A stretch of DNA of 64,000 nt, from NCBI RefSeq assembly GCF_029852145.1, contig NC_079975.1, forward strand, positions 620,001 through 684,000. Direction: 5' to 3'. This document shows, in pieces, positions 39,201 through 51,000 of this stretch. Every line of letters begins with the position of its first letter. Position 1 is the stretch's first letter. The translations under genes and the position numbers were made by a program. The stretch is from Microplitis mediator. Its lineage: Eukaryota > Arthropoda > Insecta > Hymenoptera > Braconidae. Under the pieces are notes generated by a model. That model did no database searches, was not told the origin of the DNA, and worked only from the letters and a program-made list of their open reading frames with translations.

Positions 39201-39380
39201 TTTACTTTTCATTTACGTAAAATCAAATATTTCACTGATTTAAAACTGAAGAATTTATTTCTATAGTTTTCCTATAATTGTTTTAGTTTAGAAAAGTACA
39301 AAGAGCTTTTTAATTTATCGATTAGTTGGATAGGGGAGTAGCGAAATCAAATAATTCAAAGACTTGCAGTGTGTCGACCC
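36266..39380. other. No protein gene seen; GC-richer island at 37680-38460
   Basis: The island contains three TAATT cores close together (37805-37844) and several overlapping frames on both strands without family features. A 20-base poly(A) follows at about 38524. The region leads into the tRNA-Met gene. Confidence 0.55.
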
Positions 39381-39453
39381 GTCCCAGTAGCGCAGATGGC
39401 AGCGCGTAAGTCTCATAATCTTAAGGTCGTGAGTTCGATCCTCACCTGGGGCA
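39381..39453 (+). tRNA. tRNA-Met (CAT), elongator type
   Basis: This gene encodes the cytoplasmic tRNA that brings methionine to internal AUG codons. The 73 bases fold as a standard cloverleaf. The acceptor stem is GTCCCAG with CTGGGGC (one G-T wobble), followed by discriminator A. The D stem is GCGC with GCGC, and the anticodon loop CTCATAA carries CAT at 39414-39416. The variable loop is five bases, and the T arm is GTGAG-TTCGATC-CTCAC. The T loop has the ordinary TTCG rather than the AATCGAAA form of initiator tRNAs, so this is the elongator. The last pair of the anticodon stem is T-T, which animal elongator tRNA-Met also shows. The RNA polymerase III A box (TAGCGCAGATGG) and B box (GTTCGATCC) are intact. 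There is no intron, and CCA is not encoded, as expected for a nuclear gene. No second tRNA is nearby. Confidence 0.96.
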
Positions 39454-39456
39454 ATA

Positions 39457-39461
39457 TTTTT
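39457..39461 (+). terminator. RNA polymerase III T-run terminator of tRNA-Met
   Basis: A run of five T starts four bases after the tRNA end, which is the usual position and length for a polymerase III stop. A longer T run about 20 bases further on would be a backup. Confidence 0.8.
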
Positions 39462-40639
39462 GGTTTTATTAAAAAAAATTTTTTTTTACCCAAAAATCGA
39501 AATTTAACAATCGCTATAAGCAATTTTGCAATAATTTTTAATGTGATACGAATTATTTACAAATAAAAAATAAATATTATATATATAATGTAATATTGAA
39601 AAAAGTGCTAGATAGGCACTAAAATAATTCAAGTTGCAGTAAAATCCAATCGAGTTTGAAAATTTTGATAACTCCCGAATGATGCCGGAAATTAAATGAA
39701 AGTGAGATATTTAAAAATAATGAAGAAAAAAAAGGGAAAATAATTCCGCTAAGTAGAAGTAGCGAATGCGAGAACGATGTCACGGCTCGGTAATAAAATT
39801 CACGTGACATTAAGCCGCTCCCGCAGAGCGTCGTAGTCCTCGCGGCCGCATCATTCGGAAGAGTGAGAGGACACAAGAATAAATGTACGCGGGTGATGGT
39901 TCTCGCGATTAAATCGCTCGCCAACGAGCACGAAAGAGACGGCACCAGCTGCGGCATAAAGTAAAAAATAAGTAAATAAATAAATAAATAGATGACTGGG
40001 ACTTGAAATGAGGGATCGAGAGGCCGGGAGATGGACGAGCAGCGATCTTCTAGCGCGTATATATTTATTATCTGATGGCCTGGAACTAGACAGATATAAC
40101 TGGCTAAATGTCACCGGGGATACTTTTGCTTAATCAGGGGGTAGGGAAGGGATATTGTGGTTCACACGGACTCATCTCATCTCCTTTGAGAATTTCATTT
40201 CGTTCCGTTTCCTCGGGTGAGACGTATAAACGATTTTAAGACTCCAACCGAGCCATTAGCGTCACGCGAACGTCCCACTATCTAACTCCTCGTTTACCGT
40301 GACGCACTCCCGATCGATTTCTGTGTCTGCAGTATATATCTATATATACATACATATATATTCATTCACTTATACCTACAGCACACATTCACGTCTCTGA
40401 CGTTTTTTATTTATCGTTCAATTGAGAATTTAGTATCCGCCGCTGTTTATAACTATTTATTTTATTTACTATTGAGCAGTTGATGTAACCGGTGTTTACA
40501 TCAGTCCTTTTAAATATATTTGCATCGATGCTTTTTATTCAACAGGTGGTTCGATTGTCATGAATCATTCGTCTCTCATTTCATTATCGATAATCGCCTT
40601 TGTAATTTTTTAAATAATTTCTAAAACTTTTTCGCGGCC
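39462..40639. other. No gene seen downstream of the tRNA
   Basis: It contains AAATAAATAAAT simple sequence at 39973-39990 and TATATC/CATA simple sequence near 40333-40362. The reverse frames at 39619-40114 overlap in two frames and are unsupported. Confidence 0.6.
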
Positions 40640-40746
40640 CAGTCTGACCCTGACGCCCGTTTCTACTAGAGCCGCGGCTAAATTTTAGGTTGAACGTAAA
40701 ATGGCCGCGTGGGTCGGAAGTAGAAACGGACCTTCAAGTCAGACTG
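40640..40746. repeat. Fold-back (hairpin) repeat, 107 bases
   Basis: The outer arms CAGTCTGAC and GTCAGACTG, then GTTTCTACT and AGTAGAAAC, then CGCGGC and GCCGCG, pair in order around a centre of TTTTAGGTTGAACGTAAAA. Nearly the whole segment can form a single hairpin with mismatches. The source is unclear. It could be a very short MITE without a clear target duplication, or a structured RNA. Confidence 0.55.
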
Positions 40747-42517
40747 AAGGTTGATGATATTTTTAAATTAATTAAAAAAATTTCTGTTATTGATTGAGGG
40801 CAAAAAATTGATCTGGACAGGATAGCAAAGAGAACAGACGGAATTAAAATAAAGATAGATCGGTATTCAGTGAGCAGAGCAGTGCTTGGTAACAGGTCGG
40901 AACGCCCGATAAATTCGAGCTGGTGATAAACATCACCCAACCCTGAGAACTCAGTCGACTAGTAGGTGAGTGAGACGCCCGCTTATCTCCCTATCGGGGG
41001 ATCATGAGAAAGCCCTCAATATAAATGTATATCGAGAGCAGAGCAGCCCGATCGTCGCCTAAGATTCGATCGTATCGATCTATTGCTACCGTTCAATACC
41101 GCGTTCGTCTCCATTCCACGGTCTCCTCACTCCAGATCTCGGCCGCTAAAAACCCGATATATAGATTATTCCCTACATTCTACACAGCCCACGTCATTCG
41201 CGCGCGATAATAGAGACCGTCTGATCGCCGATCACGATACCACGGCTTTGTTACTGATTTTTAAATCACTTATTCCGGGAAATTTATTTGAAATACATGA
41301 AGAAGTACAATTGTAATTATAATTTTATTTATTATTATTAGTAATTTTTTTTTCCCGTAAAAAGTAAAAAAGTAGTAGACAATCTGCGGCATCTACCAAC
41401 GAATAAAGAAACTTAAGAGGCTGTCTTATCAATTGAATCTTTAAATGGTTGATTCTAATAGCCGTTTAAATAAAAATAAAAACAAAAAAAATGTTTAATT
41501 TTTTTATTTTTTCGTTGTAACCTCATGTGAAAAAGAGCCGTGTGAAACTGTTGTTTTTATTGATACTATTTGTTAGTTTTTTAGTGTGTCTTTAAATCGA
41601 AATACACGGTCAGGTTGCCTTAGCTCTGGTTTGTTTTCCGCGAATGCGAGAAAGAGATTGTGTAGGCGACGTTCCTACAGGAGACACTAAGAGGCATTTG
41701 CTACTTTCGCGTTTGTCAATGCCGGGCAATTAAGGCCTGTACTCTCTCAAGTACTTGCAGAGTATTGCCACTTTGTACTTTTATATATATAGATATTTAT
41801 AAAGACCATAGAGTGAAGTAAAAAAAAAAAAGAGAAGAGGAGAGTCCGGTTGATTTATATTTCCTTGTTGCCACACGCGGCTTTTTTTTAAAATAACAGT
41901 CATTGTATTTATTTATAATTTTTATACATCAATTAATTAATTAGCAAACTATTATTTAATTATTTAAATTTGCGTTAACTATTTTGAAGTAATTATTAAT
42001 TGATTGTTTGTAAGAGTTAGCAATAAATAATAGAGTGAAAGATAAAACTGCGTTTGAGTTTTAAAACCGCGAGACGTATAATTAACTCCGACGTCTTGAC
42101 ATTACGCTATAGATTTATCCACTAATTACACTAATTAATTTATCACAGAGGATCGGGGGGTCAGAATAACAAGCTTAAATTTTAAATAATAAAATGTAAT
42201 ATAAAATATTATATATTTATAGGTGAATAATGTAATGAAGTAAAAAATTGTTAGCTGAAGAATATTTCATGATTAACACTGACATTTAACAATATCCCGT
42301 CAATTATACCTTCTTGGTTGCCTTTATTGGCGAAAAAAAATATATATATGTATTATATTATAATAATGATGATAATAAAAAAATAATGAACGAAGACGCT
42401 ACAGATTTGATTGATCGCTCGTTTATTCGCGCCCGAAATTCTCCGCCTTCTCTTGTCTACATTGTTCGACGTAATAGTACAGATTGGACGTGAGAGAATG
42501 AGATTGAATTGAAGTGA

Positions 42518-42548
<31 letters not shown>

Positions 42549-42836
42549 TAGTTATAAATAAATAAGTCGATAGAATTGAGAGAGAGGGATTATAAAAGTA
42601 ATGTGTGTAAGAGATGATCATTGTGGGCGCGTTGATTAATCAATAACCCATTCGACGTCAGAGTTAAGATATTTAAGATCTTTATATTTAATATTATTAT
42701 TTATTATTTGAATCATCTCTTATACTCATTATTTCTGCTTGTATATTTAATATTTGTAATACTACACGTAAAAAATTTTTTTTTTAAGTCTATGAATTAT
42801 TGATTATTATTTTAAACATTTTTTTAATTAGAAGTC
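40747..42836. other. No gene seen
   Basis: It contains short AT and A tracts and a moderately GC-rich patch at 40900-41280. No domain-bearing frame was found. Confidence 0.6.
42527..42550. repeat. (AT)n microsatellite after an A-run
   Basis: Twelve AT units directly after ten A. Confidence 0.92.
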
Positions 42837-42838
42837 TA

Positions 42839-43691
42839 CACTGTAAAAAATCACCGGGGTAAGTCCAAGCGGTGTAGGTGTTAAAATTATCGGTGTTAAA
42901 TTTACCCCTGAAAGCGGTGTGAAAAAAACGCCGCGACCGGTGTAAATATTCTGTACCGGTGTGAAAATAACGCCGCCACCGGTGTAAATATTCTAGACCG
43001 GTGTTAAAATAACGCCGCCGCCGGTGTAGATATTCTTTACCGGTGTTAAAATATTTTACTTTGTGAATATTTTTACTTAGTCGATCACTATACTTGTTAA
43101 AAAATGATATTCTATATTCATTTTCATAAAGAACTGACATTTTTTGTGTTTTATAATTTTTTAAGTTAATACTCGAAGCAGACGCAATTTATCCCGCTTT
43201 TACACCGGTATTACTCTGCTTTTACACCGGTTACCCTGCTTTTACACCGGTATTACTCCGCTTTTACACCGGTTACCCCGCTTTTACACCGATTTTACTC
43301 CGCTTTTACACCGGTTACCCCGCTTTTACACCGATATTACTCCGTTTTTACACCGGTTACCCCGCTTTTACACCGGTATTACTCCGCTTTTACACCGGTT
43401 ACCCCGCTTTTACACCGATATTACTCCGTTTTTACACCGGTTACCCCGCTTTTACACCGGTATTACTCCGCTTTTACACCGGTTACCCCGCTTTTACACC
43501 GATATTACTCCGTTTTTACACCGGTTACCCCGCCTTTACACCGATTTTACTCCGCTTTTACACCGGTTACCCCGATTTAACACCGGTATTTTTAACACTG
43601 GTGAATTACTCCTCCTACACCGGTGTAATTTCATTTTTACACCGGGCGGAGTTAAAACGAGTCCATTTTTAACACCGCTCTTTTTACAGTG
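42839..43691. mobile_element. TA-flanked MITE with CACTGTAAAAA ends and ACACCGGT words
   Basis: The ends CACTGTAAAAAATCACCGGG and AGCTCTTT-like sequence ending TTTTTACAGTG are inverted over about 12 bases, flanked by TA (42837-42838, 43692-43693). The left part holds about three units of roughly 44 bases containing AACGCCGCCACCGGTGTAAA. The right part is a large tandem array (43192-43592). The dominant word ACACCGGT, itself containing the ACCGGT palindrome, occurs dozens of times in both orientations. The 116-codon reverse frame in the left part reads through these repeats and is not considered a gene. Confidence 0.86.
43192..43592 (+). repeat. Dimeric tandem array, about 42-base unit
   Basis: Units of ACACCGGTTACCCCGCTTTT (20 bases) alternate with ACACCGATATTACTCCGCTTTT-type units (22 bases; variants ACCGGTATT and ACCGATTTT), giving roughly nine to ten dimers. 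Shared variants between non-adjacent dimers suggest a higher-order period of several units. It lies inside the MITE at 42839-43691. Confidence 0.92.
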
Positions 43692-44852
43692 TAAATAAAA
43701 GAAAATGTTGAAATAAAATAATGAGTTTAAGTGGTTATTAATTAACGTAAAGATAAAAAAATAAAACGGTCTAATTTGTCAGCTAATTGATAACAACTTG
43801 TCCCATTGAGTTTATTGTTTGTCGGTTAGGTAAATCGTTATTAAGAGAGAGCGAGTTTTAAAGAGGAAGCGATTTTAGTCGCGTAACGACTTAAACGCGC
43901 GCGGTAATCACATTGTTCTTGTGGTAATTGCGCATTAATAGATGAGAACTGGGTCTCTGGTGCCTCCGGTCCCTTGCGCAATCGCCCGCGCCTCGAATCA
44001 TCCTCGTCTCCTCATCAGCCGAGTTGCTAGACAGCAAATCTTTGAATGCCCGGCATTATAATCTACTAAAATCTGTTTCTCTTACACTCCAATTTGTGCT
44101 TCCTGTAATTAATCATGTGTCAATAAACCCATCTATTAAATTTTTAATAAAAACTCCTAACGATTTTTCTCACAACGCTCGAGCTCAATCGCCTTCTCTA
44201 TATTTTTTATATTTATTATAATTATAGCAGAGCACAAGTAGACTGCAACCTTGAATTTTTGATCGCTTACCCAATTCATGATTCAGCATTTTTAAATTCA
44301 AATATCCAGACTAAATAATTATTTGGAACATTTTTTACCGGACCCACGAGCAATAAATTTAAATAACAAAATAAATAAATGAATAATAATAATTTTTAAA
44401 TATCGAGGCAGAGAGTAAACGGTAAAATAATAAACAGATCCAGTATCCAGCATCAAAACTACGAATATAAGCCACGACGATGCAGCTGGAATCCGGAAAT
44501 TCAGGATCACACGGTATAAATTGGCTGTCTGTGGATTTCTTAAGACTCAGACTCTCGACTCTCGACTCGATATACTCTTTGAGGTTGTTTCTGACGAAGA
44601 CGAGGATCTGTGTCGCAAGTGGATATTTATTATTTTTAAAAAACGAGTACGCCAAATAGAAGATATCTACTCGTGCGATGTCATAGTCCTGGCAACGAGT
44701 CTGTGTATCGAGCTGAGTTAACTCGAGTTATAAACACAGGCTGCAGCCAAGGTGACGAACCGTGCGAACGAGAACTGTCGGCTTTTATAACTCCGTCCTA
44801 CTGCTGCAAATCTACAGATCGAGAGAGAAGTGTTAGAAAAAAATATATAAGT

Positions 44853-44899
44853 AATGATAATAATAATAGTAGTAGTAATAATAGTAATAGTGGTAGTAA
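44853..44899. repeat. Degenerate (AAT/AGT)n microsatellite
   Basis: AAT, AGT and GAT triplets over about 47 bases. They explain the Ser/Asn-rich forward and Tyr/Ile-rich reverse frames here. Confidence 0.9.
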
Positions 44900-45070
44900 A
44901 AAGTATATAGAAAAAATCTAATGTATGAAGGAGTAAAAAAAGGACACGAGTAACGGACAATCAGAGAGACGTGAGAATGGAAGTAGGATTGCAGCAAAGA
45001 GCCAGGACGCATCCGTGGGTAATTCGTGCGACGATAATAAAGCGATGTCGTCATATACCCGCTCACGACG

Positions 45071-45151
45071 ACCAAGACTAAGACTAAGACTAAGACCAAG
45101 ACCAAGACTAAGACCAAGACCAAGACTAAGACCAAGACCAAGACTAAGACT
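45071..45151. repeat. Hexamer microsatellite (AAGACT/AAGACC)n
   Basis: About 13 units of AAGACY, in mixed order. It reads as alternating Val-Leu on the opposite strand, which explains the long frame there. The same hexamer (as GGTCTT) occurs three times near 16636-16655. Confidence 0.95.
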
Positions 45152-47434
45152 ATAGGAGGACTAGGATATACACTCAGATCGGCTGATGCATATACGGGGC
45201 CAGTACCGGCAGTGGTAAGGAGCATGTAACGGTCACTGGATGCTACTCTCAGGCACTACACCACCAGATACTTTATATATACATATATATATTATACTCT
45301 GGACCATTCTAATATCAAGGACTCTCGTGTAGTGCCTGCTCGCACCAGCCAACTCTAAAGCTGTAGCTAAATTATATAAGCTGGATGCTGGGACGTATGT
45401 ATGAGCGTACATACGTTTGAGACACGAGCTTACATGTATGGAGGTTAAGAAGATGGAGGTGGAGGAGAGGGAAGAGGAGGAGGAGGTTAGTGGACGGATG
45501 AGCCAAAGCCAAAGGAGCGACGAGAGATGACCTGTGAACCAGCACGATTAAACCTCATAGGATAGATATCCTATCATATAGTCAGATGACTCATGACGCC
45601 TTGTCCTGTCTCCTGTCAACAGGTTCAAATGTTTCTTTGACTTTAATTTTTATTTTTATCAAAAAAATATTTACAGCGGTCATTGGAAAATTTTTTTTTT
45701 TGTGGCAATGGAAATTTGAATTTAAATATTTTTTAATCTGTCCTACTAATTTTTACATAAAATCGATATTTTACAAGTTTTTTTTATTTAAACGCGGCTG
45801 GATATTTTGTTTAAAGTAATTTTGTTGTTTAAAAAAAAAATGTAAACACTTTGGTAAATAAAAAGAACATGAGATGCCTGAAGCGTTTTTTTGGTCGACA
45901 TTCCGTATAATAATATTTAACTTTATATATGTATATTTATTATATGTATCGAAGGAAGAACAATAACTGTCCGCGCGAAAGATAAATATCAAAAAACAAA
46001 GTATCTAAAATAAAATACACACGGTGCACAACAGACACAGGCACACACGGATTGTAAACACACACTGAAAACAAATAGCCGTCAATTTTTTTTTAAATTT
46101 TAAAATTGAATTAAATTACACACTGCAAAGTAATTTGACACTCAACTCCTTGGACATTAACGTGTATTTATTTATTTTGAAAAAAATAAAAAAGTAACCA
46201 ACTCATCGAGCTTAAACTTTCCGATGATCGTTTTATTTAAGTTAAGGCTCTTAAATTTTTTATTATTAAATATATTGAGACTAGCCAGGCATTTCCGGCA
46301 GTCGTCTCGGACGAAGAATTATTGAGAGTGTATAGGAACGCGTGCGGACGTGATGGTCGATCGCAATCGTCCTACGAATAACCATTACGTCTTACGGGAC
46401 ATGATTATTGGACGATCGAATAATAATCGTAATCATCGCCGAGGGATAATGACCAAGGAGGCGCGAGAGAGTTGAGATTATTATAATAAAGAAAGAGAAT
46501 GTCAAAGGATGAATGGGAGTGAGCGAAAATTTTTTTTATTTTTAACAAATACATATACATTAAGTATATATTTTTAAAAAAAAGTAGAGGTGATGGTGAA
46601 GGTGACACTCGGCAGATGCTAGGCTCCGAGTGGAAAAATATATAAAATAGAGGCGCAAACAGAAAGGCTGCGAAATATAATAGAGTATATATAATGAAAA
46701 AAAGGATCGGCATCAATGTTGCTGTGGAGTGAAACAATCTGCACCTATCTGCGGATTGGCAGGCACGATGTTGAAGCTGGAGCTGGAGCTAAAACTAAGT
46801 GAGTCGCCCGAACGACAGGCAAATGGCTAGCTTCGAGTCGATCATCTTGTCTATCCACTTCTCTTCACTTCACCTAGCCTTTTTTAATCGGAACACATAA
46901 ATATGAGTATGTGGGTGTGTTTAATCATTTTTAAAAACTCAAACCGCTTTTATGGACGTACTTCAACGCGACCCTGAGTGATCGGGATCCGATCATCGCC
47001 GTCGATCTCAAGTATCAAGGCTATCTTCATTTTCTTACTTCATATTATTTTTTTTTAATTACTTTTACTTCGTGGCAACATTCTCATAATTATTAATTTA
47101 AACATTTATTTACTTATTTATTTATTAGTCCGTTGGTCTAAATTATTATTTTTAATCAAGCCTGTAATACTCATAACACTTCGATATTTAAATTTGATTT
47201 TTGATGCTGATAATTCGGTTTTTAATTTAAAAAAATCCGTACTTAATAGCCACGTCCTTTAATCAAATATTAATTTTTACAAACATCCGTATGACTGATA
47301 ATTAAGTATTGCATAAATAAAAATTTATTTACAGTTGAATTTGAAATTTTTAATAATTTTTAAAACAAGTAAAGGTTTCTTTATAATAAAAATGTTGTTT
47401 AAAAATAAAAATATCGAGGGATTAATGGCTCGCT

Positions 47435-47464
47435 AAGAAGAAGAAGAAGCAGAAGAAGAAGAAG
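47435..47464. repeat. (GAA)n microsatellite
   Basis: About ten AAG/GAA triplets with one GCA interruption. Confidence 0.9.
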
Positions 47465-47860
47465 GCGTATCTTTCTTCGCCTTCAATAACGCGATTGCGC
47501 TCTGGTTGATTCGTGAAAGTAAAATCGACGCGGAGATCGATTTTAAAAGGAGTGAAGATAAGAATATGGTCCCTTGTAATCAAGACTCATATCTCTACTC
47601 GTCGAATATTAACCGAAAAAAAAATTAAGAGCAAGAATTTTTCTGGTTTCGAGCATTAAAGATAAAAAAATAATAAGAGAACAAGAATGGGAAGATCTGG
47701 GAGATCACCAAGACATTAAACACCTATTTTCATCACTTGGCCCACGTCTTGATTCTCTGTTATCCTTTCTCGGTGTTATTATTATCATTATTGTCGATTC
47801 CCATTCGTGTCCTTAGGCAAGATAATCAGGTAGCTCATAGCAACTGCGCTTACGCAATAA

Positions 47861-48094
47861 ATCCTCTTCCTAATCCCCTTTGGTAAGGAAGACGATCGAT
47901 ATAAGGCTTCTATTCGCATTCGCCGGGTTTTAAAAATAAGAATAGACTCGTATCGAGGCACACCTTGGATTCTAATACCGGTGATTCGGCACCAAGAACA
48001 CGCACCATTGGGTCTGAAGGACAAGGCCATTCTCATCGAAAAACTCAACGTGATCGGCATCGTTTTAACGCTAATTAAAATCACGGTGATATGA
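47861..48094 (+). other. Unassigned open frame, 77 codons, no start codon
   Basis: The segment is free of stops from a TAA at 47858 to a TGA at 48092. It has balanced base composition and a plausible residue mix (basic segment IRIRRVLKIRIDS, then YRGTPWILIPVIRHQEH, then a hydrophobic end VIGIVLTLI). The reverse strand is also open over the same stretch (98 codons, 47788-48084). I recognise no family. There is no ATG start and no convincing splice acceptor. It could be an exon, an old gene fragment, or chance. The reverse-strand frame is an equally weak alternative. Confidence 0.15.
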
Positions 48095-51000
48095 CCTTCG
48101 GTCAGAGAGTTTATAATACTTTAGATCTATACTTTATTCCACGTATTCACCAACACGATAAATCGATTTACAATCTTTGCTATTGTTATTATTATCATTA
48201 TTAGTATTTTACTTTTTAATCGTTGAAAAGGTTTAAAAAGTTCTATTAGATTTCGATAAGATTTTTAAATTCATTTACTAGCTTCCTGGAGTTCTATAAC
48301 AACCATCGAGATATCATTTTACTCATTTGAGCTGATATATAAATATATAACCATAAATTATACCAAAAAGTTTGAGCCATATTCAAAATCGAAATTTTGC
48401 GTAAATTTTATTTAATTTATTTCTCAGCTCCTAATGGTGATTAAATAATTATTGAGGTGCCATTTCACTCATCAGAGGGCCTCTTTACATATAAAATTAA
48501 TGAACTAGCTCAAAAAAAAATTTTTAATACAGAAAAATTAAAATAAATGGGACCTAATTTTGATGAGCAGTAAAGATATCGACTTTAGTAAATGAATATT
48601 TCTGTCATGAACTTAAAACTGATTAAATTGACTCAGGTAACGATAGAAGTGTCTCGCTATGAGAATAAAATTAGTATTAATATCGTAAAAAAAATAACAA
48701 GTTGATCGATTAATTAAGCGTTAGTTGAACGTGTTAAATGATCCGCAAAAAGTAACTCCATAATAACGAAACAATTTTTTTTTGTAGCCAACGTACACCT
48801 TGTACTGCCACGAGTACTTGTCAGTAACTTACCATGCATGTATATATAGTTGGCGCAACGATGAGTGAGGTACCTTGTTATGCACTCGTTTTATCTCGCT
48901 TCCCGCGGAGACGCCGTGCATCCATGCATGCATGTATCCATACATCCACAACTTTCAGCTCCGTACAACGTACACCTTACCCACTACTGGCACATGGACT
49001 CTAGTGCGAGACCTGGCCGTGCCAAGACACCGCGACCTGTCAGTCACGTAGTTCACCGCGACACGGAATTTCATTTCGTCCTTTTTTAAATTTATTATTC
49101 AAATATTATCGCTAAAAATCGATTTTGTATTCAGCTTTTTGCGCTCAGCAACACACACTCGTTCATTTGCTTCTCGTCATACTTGATCAAACAATGAATC
49201 AATTTTTTTTTAATTGAAAAAATAAAAAGAACGTCATGATGTAGTTTTTTTTTTGTTGCTGTAAATATAAATTGTTAAAAATGCCAGGTCATACACCTGA
49301 CATGCCTGATAATTTTCGAGCTGTTGAGGAGAACAAAAAGAATTTATTGTAAAATGGATGGGAGTAAAAATAGCATTGAAAGCGAATCGACGAGTTCAAG
49401 AGCAAAGTCTTAACATAACATTAGTGGTCTCTGCTCGGGCAACTCGACAACAGTAGAATGGAGTATGGGTTTTGCTGGCTGGCGGTTGTGAGTAGTATGA
49501 ATAATCCCAAACAAGTCTCGATATGTGTGAGGAGCGACAGAGAGACAATAGGTCGAATGTAAATGTGGGAACGTGAGTCCCATCAGTGATCGTTTCTCTT
49601 GAGACGACTCGAGTCTTGATGTATTTATCGAGCTATCAAGATTCCCTTGGCCTCGCTCTCGTCTGCCTTTTTTTATTCATCTTTTTATTTTTTATTTTAT
49701 TCATTTACTTGGCTATTTTTTAATCTTGTTTATTTAGCGCTCGAATACGCTCTGACACTAATGACACTGGCTCCGGCTGTAAGCCAAACAGAGGGGGCAG
49801 GGAGGGAGGGAGAGAGGGAGAGAGAGTATGGTAATTTGCGGTAATAATCTCGTGCGATTATGAAATCCTTGTAGATTTATCAGTGATCCAAAATGTAAAT
49901 TGAGATTGAGCTGATGGGAAAAAAGGGCAATTTAGTGTGTGTGCATATTAAACTCGTGTTTGTATAGTTTAACTCGTGTTAAACGTGTGATTAAATGTAA
50001 TGCAACGAGAGTGTTATCGAGTTAAAAGATAAATTTTATCTCGAGAAACTTACGTTTACTTGGATTTAAATGTTCCGAGGAGATATAATCCTTTAGTTTA
50101 TTCCTGTGTATCTATTGAGCTACTGATCATGTTTTACTTTTATTTCATTAAAACCAAAGAGCAAAATGGCTAAATTATAAATTTCACTGACAGTCATCAT
50201 GTTTTCATTTTTTATTTAAAAATTTATTTAACAGAAAATAAAAAAATGAAATCTTTTCGGGACTCGGATTTCGTTACTGAAATTTAAGAAAAAAAAAATG
50301 ATATTTCTTCATGACCTGGATATAATTTTTTGTTAAATTTTTTATTACAAACAGCAATTAAACCTTTTAATTTTTCATGCACCACTTTCAATTGAATTTC
50401 TTAATTATTTAATTCAATTAAAAATAATTAAGCCGATTGTCGTCAACGAGATCATTTAATCACCTCAAAAAAATAATAATATTCTGGCATCGTCCAATTA
50501 ATTTGAAGCACGCGATATAAAAATCATGGCAGACGTTACGCAATTTTTATATTTTTAAGAGCAATATTTCAGTGGATACTCGTGTACGCAATTAACCGCG
50601 ATCCGCCGATAATACAACACACACTCTCTTAGCTCATCAACATTTAAATATATAACATTAAAAACAAGGATTTTATTTAAAAACTTTATTTCACCACAAT
50701 TATAAAAATCCTCTTTAATCTGCCTCAAATTTTATTGCCCTAACGTTTTAGTGCTACGCTATACTATACCGCTGACACTTTTTTTATCGGCAATATTAAT
50801 CTCTCCTGCAAGAGACATCTTTTATTTGCCAGCTAAAAAAATCGTCATTTTTACTGCCGACATATTACACCATTTTATACATTTACTCATTATTTATTTA
50901 TTTACTAAAAATTATTTTAATTGTCTATTCACATCCTCGCTAATCTCAAAACCAAACTGATGATCTTCAGTTACGAAATAAAATATAGAGAGTACGATAG

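Noticed and set aside
42790..43140. 116-codon reverse frame with YLHRRRRYF repeats
   Set aside because: The repeats mirror the ACCGGTGT DNA word of the MITE, and the frame crosses the element boundary into flanking AT-rich DNA.
43192..43592. CRISPR-like alternation of repeats and spacers
   Set aside because: The spacers are themselves repeated and the host is eukaryotic. It is a dimeric tandem array inside a MITE.
44833..45225. 130-codon reverse frame with a Val-Leu repeat
   Set aside because: It is the translation of the AAGACY hexamer tract plus an AAT microsatellite.
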